Source: Candidatus Latescibacterota bacterium (lineage in GTDB: Bacteria > JAAXHH01 > JABIQT01). Taken from it: DNA of 11,239 nt. Every line of letters starts with the position of its first letter. Position 1 is the stretch's first letter. The DNA lies in contig JABIQT010000545.1 in NCBI GenBank assembly GCA_018667995.1, positions 1 to 11,239 on the forward strand, in the 5' to 3' direction. The notes below the pieces were generated by a model. It was given only the letters and a program-made list of their open reading frames with translations, was not told the DNA's origin and made no database searches. Shown here one piece after another: positions 1 through 7,910 of the stretch. The position numbers and the translations under genes were made by a program.

Positions 1-75
1 ATCCAGTACTTCGGTCCTCAACAGGTCGTCCACGCATCCCGAGTGATGATTCTTGTCTTTGGTGTTATTATCCAT
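1..75 (-). CDS. 5' end of an unidentified gene, cut by the window edge
   Basis: An ATG at 75-73 opens a frame that stays open for 25 codons to the left edge. It lies three bases after the TAG stop (81-79) of the upstream minus-strand gene, so it would be the next gene of the same operon. The visible residues begin MDNNTKDKNHHSGCVDDLL; they are polar, with no signal peptide or membrane segment, and I recognise no family. The region upstream of the ATG has only a weak GGAG-like sequence at a long distance, so translation may be coupled to the preceding gene. The tight spacing and open frame support a real start, but 25 codons are too few to exclude chance. Confidence 0.5.
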   Translation of the reverse strand, partial: MDNNTKDKNHHSGCVDDLLRTEVLD

Positions 76-78
76 GGT

Positions 79-1275
79 CTATACCACAGCTCCACAGAAG
101 GATGAAGAATTCGGTGACCGATAGCAGACGTTCAATTCAGGAGTTGCCAGCCGTTGATGCCCATTGAGACGCGAGTCGAGGCACCTATCGAGGATGCCGC
201 TGGTGAGTAGTGTCCGCTCCGCAGGCCAAGGCGCACGGCCTGTGGTGAACATCTCCTCGGCGGCAGCCATGAGACAGGCCGAGTAGGTCACATTAGGCGC
301 TGGCGGAAGCAGAAACTGTGTGGACCGTACCGCACGAACGCCCCGCAACCGCGCAGCAAAGGTATAGTCCTGCACGGCACCGTCCAGCATCAGTAGTGTG
401 GCCCGCAGCCCGTCGTTGTACTCGATAAGATAGGCCGCTGGATTCTCCGCCAACGCTTCCAGTTCGCCATTGTGGACCAGGTCCTGAGGCCGGCCGTCAT
501 CCAGGGCGATGCCACCTCGCGAGTCGGAACGGGCCAGGGCCGCTTCAAGAAGGCGTCGCGACCAGCGCTTGTCCTCACCGGCACGCCATACTTCGTCGCC
601 ATCGATCAGCTGCACAGACCGAACGCCGGTTTCTCCACCGGATCGGCGTTCGACCATACACTGCATGGCTTCAAGAGCGTGGAAGTCCATAGCATCCGAA
701 CCTCCCACACCGACCATGAGGGCTTCCTCCATTTCACATTCCAGAGGAAGCTCCAGCGCCGGTAATCGAAAGGTAACCGGCAAGGACGAGCCTGCCAACA
801 GAGGAAAATCCAGTTCCTGTGCCGAGGCCACCATGGTAAGGGCACTATCGAAGCTGTAGGATAGATGTTTGTCGTTGAAGACAGGCACGGCGCATCCGTC
901 CTGACGGAACACCTCGACGATCTGTGAAAAGAACTCGAAACGTGGGTAGAGCTTCTGGCTTTTTTCGTTCACCGGATAGTCGCCGTGCTCCGCAATGAGG
1001 AGTACCGCGTCCACAGCCAACTTGTTCGACCCCATCCGCAAGGCTTCGGCGATGGTGGGATACACGTTGAACCCGTGTTCACGCGCTCTCTGACCGCTCA
1101 GATCGGCCTCGGGACGTTGATCCACGTAGGCAGAGACGATGTCCATTTCCGGTCGATGCCAGTGGCCATTTCTCGGATATCCGCTGAAGAAGCGCTCGCT
1201 CATATGATTGGCGTGGCTGCGCCAGTCCCAGAAGGTCGTTATGATCGCCAGTTTTTTGCGAGCCGGTTGCATCAT
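79..1275 (-). CDS. Uncharacterised protein, paralogue A of an overlapping pair
   Basis: This 398-residue protein has no function I can name. It is a clear paralogue of the gene immediately upstream (1275-2492). Shared blocks, in order, are YPTIAEAL (72-79), VDxVLxIxEHGDYP (88-101), LYPRxEFF (109-116), VPVFNDKHLS (130-139), AGSSxPV (161-167), VGVGG (188-192), FHALE (198-202) and ERRxGGETGV (209-218). The conserved His, Asp, Asn, Lys and Glu residues suggest a catalytic or metal site. The alternating strands of the first half suggest a Rossmann-like core, but that is inference. There is no signal peptide, so it is probably cytoplasmic. The start is ATG ATG with GGAGG five to eight bases upstream. 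The start overlaps the stop of the upstream gene as TAATG, which implies translational coupling. I recall similar unannotated proteins in planctomycete-like and poribacterial genomes. Confidence 0.85.
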   Translation of the reverse strand: MMQPARKKLAIITTFWDWRSHANHMSERFFSGYPRNGHWHRPEMDIVSAYVDQRPEADLSGQRAREHGFNVYPTIAEALRMGSNKLAVDAVLLIAEHGDYPVNEKSQKLYPRFEFFSQIVEVFRQDGCAVPVFNDKHLSYSFDSALTMVASAQELDFPLLAGSSLPVTFRLPALELPLECEMEEALMVGVGGSDAMDFHALEAMQCMVERRSGGETGVRSVQLIDGDEVWRAGEDKRWSRRLLEAALARSDSRGGIALDDGRPQDLVHNGELEALAENPAAYLIEYNDGLRATLLMLDGAVQDYTFAARLRGVRAVRSTQFLLPPAPNVTYSACLMAAAEEMFTTGRAPWPAERTLLTSGILDRCLDSRLNGHQRLATPELNVCYRSPNSSSFCGAVV

Positions 1276-2492
1276 TACGTCCTCCGGAAGGTCGACTTAT
1301 CGTCGATCTGATAGGTTACATCCAGGTGTGGTGTTTGTAGTACGATACCGCCCTGATGCAGAGATTCGACACCGGCGATACTCAACCCCGTAGTCAGCAG
1401 ATTTCGATCGATGGGGTAGGGCGCAGAACCCGTTTCCATTAAGGCTTCGATGTGTTGGCACAGGGGATTAAAGAAGTTGGGTTGCATTTCATGGCCTGAG
1501 CCCAGATAGTACAGCAACGACAACGGTTCGGATTGCCCTTTGATCCGGGCCGCGACGGTAATATCACGGACGAGGCCGTTCAGCAGCAGCATGGTCGCGC
1601 GGAGTCCGTCGGTGTATTGGATTCGGTAGGCCACCGGCGGTTTCTCGACCAGATTGGGCAACTCCTCTCTCGTGGGAAAGGTGTGTCGGCGGCTCTCGTC
1701 GGCTGGCTTGAGCGTGTGGCTGCGACACAGACATGCTTCAAGCAACGACGGATCCCAGGCGCCGTCATCCAAAGCCTGCCAGACGCTGTCGCCCCGCAAA
1801 GCCTCAACGGACGCCACACCTGTCTCACCTCCGGCACGACGCTCCGCCAGACATTGGATTCCTTCAAGAGCGTGGAAGTCATAAGTGTCGATTCCACCCA
1901 CACCCACACTTACGATCTCTTCAATTTCTGAGCCGAACGGTACGTCAATTGACGGTACCCGCCAGCAGACAGGGATGGAGGATCCCGCCATAAACGGAAA
2001 GCCGAGTTCACGGCTGGTCTGCACCATTTCATGGGCCCATGACCAATTCCACGAGAGGTGCTTATCGTTGAATACCGGTACACTATTTCCGCTGTTTCGG
2101 AACACCTCCATCGCTTCCTGGAAGAACTCATAGCGGGGGTATAACATCTGGCCCCGTTCGTTCAGTGGATAGTCTCCGTGTTCGCCAATGATCAGGACAC
2201 CATCGACACTCAACTGATCGCCTCCAAGTGTCAGCGCCTCGGCGATAGTCGGGTAGATCGTCAAACCGGGATACCTTGACGCGCGTTCGCGACTGAGGTC
2301 GTTCTCCGGAAACTGATCCACATACAGTGAAACGACATCTATGGCCGGGTAATGCCATTGGTCCTCCCAACCGTAGCCGCCCATGAGCCGATCGACAATA
2401 TTCTGTCCGTGGGAATACCTGCGGTATTCGGAAACAAGCGCCGCGAGACGAGGGCGCTGATCGGGTGACGCGGGTGTTGAATGACTCATCAT
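1275..2492 (-). CDS. Uncharacterised protein, paralogue B of an overlapping pair
   Basis: This is a 405-residue paralogue of the next gene. It carries the same blocks: IYPTIAEAL (79-87), VDGVLIIGEHGDYP (96-109), LYPRYEFF (117-124), VPVFNDKHLS (138-147), then AGSSIPV, VGVGG, FHALEG and ERRAGGETGV. An ATG at 2546 is also in frame but has no ribosome binding site. I chose the ATG at 2492 because GAGGA (2506-2502) lies nine bases upstream and because this start matches the N-terminus of the paralogue. The residues between the two ATGs share nothing with the sister protein. There is no signal peptide or membrane segment. The gene ends in TAA, which shares its last base with the ATG of the following gene. 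The function is unknown; an oxidoreductase-like or isomerase-like sugar enzyme is possible but unproven. Confidence 0.85.
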   Translation of the reverse strand: MMSHSTPASPDQRPRLAALVSEYRRYSHGQNIVDRLMGGYGWEDQWHYPAIDVVSLYVDQFPENDLSRERASRYPGLTIYPTIAEALTLGGDQLSVDGVLIIGEHGDYPLNERGQMLYPRYEFFQEAMEVFRNSGNSVPVFNDKHLSWNWSWAHEMVQTSRELGFPFMAGSSIPVCWRVPSIDVPFGSEIEEIVSVGVGGIDTYDFHALEGIQCLAERRAGGETGVASVEALRGDSVWQALDDGAWDPSLLEACLCRSHTLKPADESRRHTFPTREELPNLVEKPPVAYRIQYTDGLRATMLLLNGLVRDITVAARIKGQSEPLSLLYYLGSGHEMQPNFFNPLCQHIEALMETGSAPYPIDRNLLTTGLSIAGVESLHQGGIVLQTPHLDVTYQIDDKSTFRRT

Positions 2493-2501
2493 TTCTTTTC
2501 G

Positions 2502-2506
2502 TCCTC
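2502..2506 (-). promoter_or_regulatory. Ribosome binding site GAGGA deciding the start of paralogue B
   Basis: The minus strand reads GAGGA followed by nine bases and then ATG ATG at 2492-2487. The alternative in-frame ATG at 2546 has no purine-rich sequence at a suitable distance. This supports the shorter protein. Confidence 0.6.
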
Positions 2507-2686
2507 GTTGTTCTGATTGATCAAAAGACAAACCAAGTCTATCCATGTGGAATGCTGATATTACATCCCGCTTAGGGTCCTATTCAGAGCCAGAATTCAA
2601 CCTATGGACACGATTGTGATGGGGCAGATCCACCTTCATTAGGGACGATCTACTTTGTCCATGTCAGTAGGGCCTCCCGGTACGGC

Positions 2687-3463
2687 TCAGATGCCCTGCC
2701 CATTCTTGTGTGCGATTACCCAAGTCATATAGCGTTGTTTCATGGATGGCGAGAAATTGTGTCCCACGGACTCATCTATATACTGCTGCGCCTGCCCACC
2801 AGCGTTGTTGATTAATCGGACTGTCTCGGTATTTGTAGCAGCTGGGCAGTCTGTGTCCTGGCCGCCGTCCAGAAACAGGAGGGGGCGGTCCACGAATCGT
2901 TCGGGATGAGATTGAGTGGCGTGCTCAGCACAGAATGCGTCACACCAGGTGCCCTCTTGCGCCTTCCGACACCACGGATCTGCCTGGTAAAAGCTGGACC
3001 GTCCCACGATCGAAACGAGGGAAGCCCAGCGCTTGTCCTGAGCGAACACCAACTGTGCGATTACCCCGCCCATGGAAATGCCGGTTACTTGCGGGTTCAT
3101 AGCGGTGGTATTAGGAAGCGCCAATGCCGCATCCAGGAGTGCAGGTGCTTCAAGCCGCGTCTGATTCCCGAGTTCCATTATGAAGGCCCACCCGTTGAAG
3201 GTGGCGCGAGACCAGGCATCCGTCCTGCGTTCGCCGTGTTCCGCACAATCGGGTGCGATTACGGTGAATCCTGCGGATGCGGCTTCAACGAGGATTCCGT
3301 CCGGTGCGTTGACGTCGCCCTTATGGCTTGTCCAGCCGTGGTAATATAGGAGCAGAGGGCTTGCCGTCGAGTCATCGTCTTGAAGAACGAGGCAGGGGAT
3401 ATCAGCAAGGATTTCTCGATTGACTGTCAACACAGGATGCGGACCTTTCGCGTGGAGGTGCAA
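2687..3463 (-). CDS. Alpha/beta hydrolase, probable esterase of the prolyl-oligopeptidase-like type
   Basis: The 258-residue protein has an intact alpha/beta-hydrolase layout. It has an oxyanion strand LLLYYHGWTS (37-46), a PDCAEHGER segment (71-79), the nucleophile elbow GISMGG with Ser130, an acid in DGGQDTDCP (Asp203 most likely), and the catalytic His235 in GHNF. Length and motifs fit small YitV/YjfP-like esterases; the substrate is unknown. There is no signal peptide, so it is probably cytoplasmic. The start is uncertain: TTG at 3463 gives the longest frame but has no good binding site, while GTG at 3433 has AAAGG ten bases upstream and would remove ten residues before the first strand. 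No in-frame ATG exists upstream before a stop. The gene lies about 195 bases upstream of the overlapping unknown pair, so it may or may not share their transcript. Confidence 0.85.
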   Translation of the reverse strand: MHLHAKGPHPVLTVNREILADIPCLVLQDDDSTASPLLLYYHGWTSHKGDVNAPDGILVEAASAGFTVIAPDCAEHGERRTDAWSRATFNGWAFIMELGNQTRLEAPALLDAALALPNTTAMNPQVTGISMGGVIAQLVFAQDKRWASLVSIVGRSSFYQADPWCRKAQEGTWCDAFCAEHATQSHPERFVDRPLLFLDGGQDTDCPAATNTETVRLINNAGGQAQQYIDESVGHNFSPSMKQRYMTWVIAHKNGQGI

Positions 3464-4079
3464 GACTTCATGTGGCTGTAAAAGAGAGAAGAGAATCCCG
3501 TCTTAGGGTAGAAACTGGTGGCTTCGAGGCTGCGTATCCCCAATCTCCGGTTGCTAATATCCGAAAGAGGTACCGATCGGCACCTCAAACTGCCCCAGCC
3601 TGTATAAGTCTGCAGCCTGCAGCATACGGTAGAGATGTATCCCAGGCCAGATATCAAACAGGTCTGTACCGGCCGCATGATCTGATGGGCGCTTAGAGGA
3701 GCCCAAAAGGTAGCGATTGCATTTCCCGGTGTCAAGATTGAGCATCCGTCACGGGCACGGGAAATCGGATTCAATCACACGCAAAAGACGGGCTGCGATG
3801 TGGCGATCGCTCAGGTTTGCTGTGGTCGCTACCCATGCAGCCTATCCATCGCCCGTCCTCACACCTTTATCTGCGGTACTCTCAGTGGAAGAGCGGCTGT
3901 ATGCCTGTCAATCATTGTTGATCTTTGTACAGGTTCAGGGCCTCCAAATCGCAACTTCTGAGGTCCTGATCGACGCATCCTCTCACCCGATTTCGTTTGG
4001 AGTTCATTCACACAGTAGGCTTCTTATAGGATCAGGTTTGATCTGCTTCACGATTCTGAAGTCCCCGGAGGCTGGCATC
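3464..4079. other. Non-coding stretch between two divergent genes
   Basis: This 616-base stretch separates the divergently transcribed hydrolase and the plus-strand secreted-protein gene, so promoters for both should lie here, but no convincing -35/-10 pair stands out. Frames that are open on either strand give low-complexity or unremarkable translations without binding sites. A 63-codon minus frame (3554-3745) looks somewhat protein-like but has no ribosome binding site and no recognisable motif. The frame of the plus-strand gene stays open through 3717-4079, but that translation looks non-coding. The stretch could be decayed sequence left by a lost gene. Confidence 0.5.
4067..4071 (+). promoter_or_regulatory. 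Ribosome binding site GGAGG fixing the start at 4080
   Basis: GGAGG is followed by eight bases and ATG at 4080-4082. The protein then begins directly with a signal peptide, whereas the longer frame from 3717 would bury that signal inside the protein. Confidence 0.75.
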
Positions 4080-5132
4080 ATGTTCGTCAGAGTAACAATG
4101 TGTGTCCTGGTCCTCTGCTTCGGCAGAGGAGCCCAGTTGTATGCACAAGACCGAACCCTCCCCGGCGACCTTTACGGTTTTCTTGAGGACTATGTCGAGC
4201 TTTCGTCCCGCCAGATTGCCGCAGTGCGAGCGGGCAAGGCAGTCACCATACTGCCAGATACCGAAGTAGCCTATGAGGTGGCCACGTTTGGTATCGTACG
4301 CGTCAATGTACCGAAACAGACATTTATTGACCGCGTGTCGCTGCACGATATGACCGTTCAGCATTCCCTGTCGATAGAGAAAGGCATCATCAGCGATCCA
4401 CCTCAGATAGACGATTTTGACAGCCTGAGTGTCGATGAGGGCGATATAGAAACGCTGCAAGGAAGCCAAGCTGGTGACAGTGCTATCAAACTCTCTGAGG
4501 AGTCTATATCCCGTGTACACAGGCAATTACTCAGGACTCCGGACGACGCGGGCCATTCTCTGGCGAATACCTACCGATCCATACTGATGGATTATGCGGG
4601 CTTATACCGTAACGGCGGCAGTCCGACTATGATGGTGTATGTGGATAAGGACGAGTCGCTGAACATGGAGCAGGAATTCAAACACCTGGAGCGGGAGGCG
4701 TCATTTCTGGCGGACTACTACCCCAAGTTTCACGACTATCTCAGAGATGCTACCCCAGACAGCGCGTTACAGATAGCGGATGAAATTCTGTGGGCCAAAG
4801 ATGATTTCGGCACCAAGCGTACCGTGATCAGCCTGACACACGTGTTCACGTATCGTCCGGCTACTCCAATACTCTCCGATTACCTGGTCGTGTCAAAACG
4901 TTTGTACGGCAGTCACTATGTGGAAGCATCGATGGGGATCACCGCTCTCGTGGATGATCCTGACGGTGATTCAAATCACTTTTACCTGGTACATATGAAC
5001 CGGGTACGCATAGATGGGCTGCGAAGGCGATTGTTCCGTTTCTTTACAAAGGGACGCATAACAGACGGTTGGGTGAAACGGCTGGAAACTGAGCTGCTGC
5101 ATGTGAAAACGGATGCTGAGGCAGCCAATTGA
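4080..5132 (+). CDS. Secreted protein of unknown function
   Basis: The 350-residue protein starts with a short signal peptide: Arg4, then a hydrophobic stretch MCVLVLCFG (7-15), and a likely cleavage after LYA (20-22) before QD. The mature part is soluble-looking, mixed alpha/beta, and rich in acidic residues, with no membrane segment. It includes a GKAVTILPDT block near residue 50, an EVATFGIVRVNVP block, a cluster DDFDSLSVDEGDIETL in the middle, and a late strand pair SKRLYGSHYVEASMGI with HMNRVRIDGLR. I recall unannotated secreted proteins of similar length and block order in proteobacterial and acidobacterial genomes, but I know no function. It is the only plus-strand gene. It ends 40 bases from the convergent stop of the glycosidase-like gene, so it is transcribed alone and probably unrelated to the neighbouring catabolic genes. 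Confidence 0.8.
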   Translation: MFVRVTMCVLVLCFGRGAQLYAQDRTLPGDLYGFLEDYVELSSRQIAAVRAGKAVTILPDTEVAYEVATFGIVRVNVPKQTFIDRVSLHDMTVQHSLSIEKGIISDPPQIDDFDSLSVDEGDIETLQGSQAGDSAIKLSEESISRVHRQLLRTPDDAGHSLANTYRSILMDYAGLYRNGGSPTMMVYVDKDESLNMEQEFKHLEREASFLADYYPKFHDYLRDATPDSALQIADEILWAKDDFGTKRTVISLTHVFTYRPATPILSDYLVVSKRLYGSHYVEASMGITALVDDPDGDSNHFYLVHMNRVRIDGLRRRLFRFFTKGRITDGWVKRLETELLHVKTDAEAAN

Positions 5133-5172
5133 AGCTGGTGAATCGGTAAAATGAGTCAACCGTGATTTGAGC

Positions 5173-6696
5173 TCAGGTCGCCATGTAAGGTCCCCCCGGC
5201 GTGGCGCCTACAATCTCGTCTCCGCGCCAATTGAAAGTCACTACTTCTCCAGTAGCAGACTTGTCCTGCCATACTTCTGTATCGGAAAACTCCGGCAACG
5301 CATAATGCACCGCGACATCCTGCTGTGAGCCCGTCGCTGCAATAGTAATGAACCCGTTTTTCAACGCTACGTCCACGCTCTTGCTGTTCGCTGTTACCTG
5401 CAGCGAGTCAGTCGGCACCCATCCTGGTATGCGTATCAACAAATCCTTTTGTGCGGCTTTCGACTGGACAGTGACATGAGCCGCGGTTCCGGTACGCATA
5501 GATCTCACTCGGACCGCTGCGTTGTCGTAGTCAAGGTGGAGGTTGACGCGTACCTGTGTCGCATTTTCGTCCACGCCGCGCTTCCACAGTTCGATCACGT
5601 TGTGCAGCGCCGACGCCGTCCAGTCGGTGACGCAGGTCTTGCCTTGCACGTGGCCGACATTCCCGCCGATGGCGCCCACAAAGCGATGGGGTAGCTCGTG
5701 GAATGCGTCGGTGGTTTCATTCCTGAGCGGGACGAGAGGCGGTGGCGTTGATACCTGCGCAGGCACCAACCGGGCACGCATGAGACGCTCCACATCGTCC
5801 AGTAGCGAGGGATCCTCGAACTGGTCCCAAAGCAGGATAGCGATTTGAGCGATATCACCTGTGGAAGCGATGTCCCCGCTGAAGCGGGCGCCGATGTCGT
5901 GTGTGACAAAACCGGAGCGGGTTATCATGGCACGTAATGTATTCTTATATGTGCGGTAGAGTGCCTCCAACCAGTTCTGGCGGTTCTGTTGAGATGCCAG
6001 GAGAACGAGTCCCCTCAATGTGTTCAGGTAGGAATGGGTGTGGTCTCCGCATCCCGCTGCCAGGCTACCGTCAGGACCGACCGTATGCGCCATGTGGTAC
6101 TCGGCCAGGCGTTCGGCCTCTTCAAGAGCAGCGCTGAAACCAGTCGCCTCATAGAAGCAGAGCAGGCCTTCGATGGCACGGCCGTGGGTGTAGGCGGGCC
6201 TCGTCGGTGTCTTTACGAGCTGGGGTACATCGCGACCGTACGAGAAATCCCAACGGTCCAGATCCTGGCAGGCCCGTGACATCTGGGCTATAGCCAGCAG
6301 GCCGCCTTGTTCCGCCCGCTGGTCCCCTCGATACTGCACCAGAAGTCCATAGGCCAACATGGTCTCCCGGTAGGAGTGTATATACCAGGTCGCGGCATCG
6401 TTCAGGTCGATGTCCTCGAGAAAGATGCCACTGGGATTGTCGGCGAGTCGCCATGAGTTTTCGAGCATGGCGCACTCTATGGCCCCGGGAATCTTGAATC
6501 CGATGTTTGCCTCCAGGCGTAGCATGGCATTCCACCAGCGGCCGATATTATGGCCGGTGCAGTGCTTCCTGAAACAGTATTCGGCTCGATTTTCCGGGTC
6601 CACCGTCATATGCCAATAGGGTAGGTAATTTGCTTCAGGGTTGAGACAGTTGAGCAGATTCTGTCCAGCCAGGTGCAAGTAAGGTTGCAGATCCAT
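5173..6696 (-). CDS. GH127-like six-hairpin glycosidase-family protein with an altered active site
   Basis: This 507-residue protein has the layout of the GH127 (former DUF1680) beta-L-arabinofuranosidase-like family. A long helical part (about 1-370) suggests an (alpha/alpha)6 barrel, followed by a beta-sandwich tail. Family-like blocks are GRAIEGLLCFYEATG (172-186), GDHTHSYLNTLRG (217-229), a DDVERLMR helix (300-307), and in the tail LLIRIPGW followed near the end by FNWRGDEIVGATP. In GH127 enzymes a Glu-x-Cys and a Cys-Cys pair bind zinc and supply the nucleophile. Here the matching positions appear to read D275-I-A277 and T354-C355, so only one cysteine remains. There is no signal peptide. 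The start is ATG at 6696 with AGGA five to six bases upstream. It may be a divergent glycoside hydrolase or lyase, or a non-catalytic relative. It is the last minus-strand gene of the right block, 238 bases after the SGNH gene. Confidence 0.75.
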   Translation of the reverse strand: MDLQPYLHLAGQNLLNCLNPEANYLPYWHMTVDPENRAEYCFRKHCTGHNIGRWWNAMLRLEANIGFKIPGAIECAMLENSWRLADNPSGIFLEDIDLNDAATWYIHSYRETMLAYGLLVQYRGDQRAEQGGLLAIAQMSRACQDLDRWDFSYGRDVPQLVKTPTRPAYTHGRAIEGLLCFYEATGFSAALEEAERLAEYHMAHTVGPDGSLAAGCGDHTHSYLNTLRGLVLLASQQNRQNWLEALYRTYKNTLRAMITRSGFVTHDIGARFSGDIASTGDIAQIAILLWDQFEDPSLLDDVERLMRARLVPAQVSTPPPLVPLRNETTDAFHELPHRFVGAIGGNVGHVQGKTCVTDWTASALHNVIELWKRGVDENATQVRVNLHLDYDNAAVRVRSMRTGTAAHVTVQSKAAQKDLLIRIPGWVPTDSLQVTANSKSVDVALKNGFITIAATGSQQDVAVHYALPEFSDTEVWQDKSATGEVVTFNWRGDEIVGATPGGPYMAT

Positions 6697-6934
6697 GTCA
6701 TTCCTATTGTCTATTGCTGTTATGAGCGTGAGTCAATTGGAGTGTGATGGTTGTCGGGGCTTAGAGAACGAGAAATGTGGGTCTCTGACTCAAAGGTGGT
6801 GCCTTGAATCGCGGAACGTGCAGATCTCTGTCTTCGCCGTATCCCGCCTAAACTGACTCTCAGATAACTTCATATTAGTGCCTGTGACAAGCCATGCTGT
6901 GCGCTACCCGTGGAAATCCCGAGAGTACTCAGCC
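6697..6934. other. Intergenic gap between the SGNH and GH127-like genes
   Basis: I see no gene here on either strand. The gap is long enough for a promoter for the GH127-like gene. A TTGACT at good -35 quality is present on the minus strand near its start, but the matching -10 would place transcription start inside the ribosome binding site, so I do not call it. No strong terminator hairpin follows the SGNH stop codon. Confidence 0.4.
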
Positions 6935-7843
6935 CTATGGTTTTGGCAGCCCCGCGAGGCTATCCCTTATTACGGGGTCCCACAGCGTATATCCCAGAGC
7001 ATTCAGATGCATTCCATCCGATATGAAAATGTCTGACCGCAAGGTCCCACCCTGGTTCAGCATCGGATTAGTGATATCGACAAAGTGTAGATTCTCTTCA
7101 CCGTTGCACCACTCCAACAGCTTCTCATTGGTGATGATCTTGTTCTTCCGCACATCTTTACCCAGGAAATCATCAATCAAGGTAGGTTTCATAGAAAGTA
7201 GGAGGATCTGCGTGGTGGGGAAATCTGTCTTAACTCTTTCTATCAGTTCTTCGAACGCATGGACGGCCACCTCTGGTGATTTTCCACCTTCAACATCAAT
7301 ATCACTGTAGAGAATGAGAACCGAAGGCGCGTGTTTTTTGATCACATCGTCGTAGTAGTGAATGATTTCGGGAAGACTTGCGCCACCAAACCCTCGATTA
7401 ATCACTGGGAGACCGGGAAATGACTTTGCTGTTTCCCAGAATACAATACTTGAGCTTCCCACGAAAAGTATAGGGTCTTTTGCCAGTGCATTTCGACTGT
7501 CAAACCTACGAAAGCTCTCTATGGCCTTCTCATATCTATCGATCTTTATCTGTCTGTCGCTCTTGAATTTTTGCTGGTTTTGGTGAAACAAAGATAGCGC
7601 GGCTTCATATTTCTCGGGATGGATGTTGTAGTCCATCTTTCGGTCGGACCAATAGGTCCACGATCTCCGGGTAAACGCACGTCTCGTCTCTGGATTTACG
7701 GCTTCGTTTTTCAGGGTGTTGTCAAGGAAGTCTACAAACTGTTGATCGCTGTCAACGACAGGAAGCTCCTGCGCAAACGCGACAGTCATAGTTGCGCTTG
7801 AGATCAGAATAGTGGCAATTGAACGAAGATATCTCTTAAGCAA
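6935..7843 (-). CDS. Secreted SGNH/GDSL-type hydrolase with an altered block III
   Basis: This 302-residue protein has a signal peptide (basic KRYLR, hydrophobic 9-23, likely cleavage AFA/QE at 24/25) and so acts outside the cytoplasm. A charged helical segment (about 30-118) precedes the SGNH domain. Block I is LFVGSSSIVFW (126-136), with Ser131 the likely nucleophile. Block II is INRGFGGAS (148-156), with Gly in the oxyanion hole. Block V is SDGMHLN, with Asp276 and His279. Block III should read roughly YxGxNDI, but here it is YSDIDVEGGK (179-188), one residue shorter and with Ile in place of Asn. Esterases of this fold commonly remove acetyl or other acyl groups from glycans or lipids; the substrate here is unknown. 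The start is TTG at 7843, chosen because AAAGGA lies seven bases upstream and the signal peptide begins there. Confidence 0.85.
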   Translation of the reverse strand: MLKRYLRSIATILISSATMTVAFAQELPVVDSDQQFVDFLDNTLKNEAVNPETRRAFTRRSWTYWSDRKMDYNIHPEKYEAALSLFHQNQQKFKSDRQIKIDRYEKAIESFRRFDSRNALAKDPILFVGSSSIVFWETAKSFPGLPVINRGFGGASLPEIIHYYDDVIKKHAPSVLILYSDIDVEGGKSPEVAVHAFEELIERVKTDFPTTQILLLSMKPTLIDDFLGKDVRKNKIITNEKLLEWCNGEENLHFVDITNPMLNQGGTLRSDIFISDGMHLNALGYTLWDPVIRDSLAGLPKP

Positions 7844-7850
7844 GGTTCGG

Positions 7851-7856
7851 TCCTTT
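7851..7856 (-). promoter_or_regulatory. Ribosome binding site AAAGGA before a TTG start
   Basis: The minus strand reads AAAGGA, seven bases, then TTG at 7843. A nearby ATG (7859-7857) is out of frame. The next in-frame ATG would cut into the signal peptide, so this site supports TTG as the real start. Confidence 0.6.
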
Positions 7857-7910
7857 CATCTTATTGGATGGCGTGGTAATTGATGGCGCCATTGCTGAGG
7901 CCGATGCGAT

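Noticed and set aside
3554-3745. Small minus-strand gene of 63 codons
   Set aside because: There is no ribosome binding site before the ATG at 3745, and I recognise no motif. It is noted only as a possible remnant.
3717-4079. N-terminal extension of the plus-strand secreted protein
   Set aside because: The frame is open by chance. The translation is unremarkable, and it would place the signal peptide in the middle of the protein, while GGAGG and ATG at 4080 give a normal secreted protein.
5133-5172. Bidirectional terminator between the convergent genes
   Set aside because: An AATCGGT/ACCGTGATT pairing has a bulge, a short stem and no T tract on either side.
6700-6745. TTGACT as the -35 box of a promoter for the GH127-like gene
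   Set aside because: At 17 bases the partner hexamer matches poorly, and transcription would begin inside the ribosome binding site.
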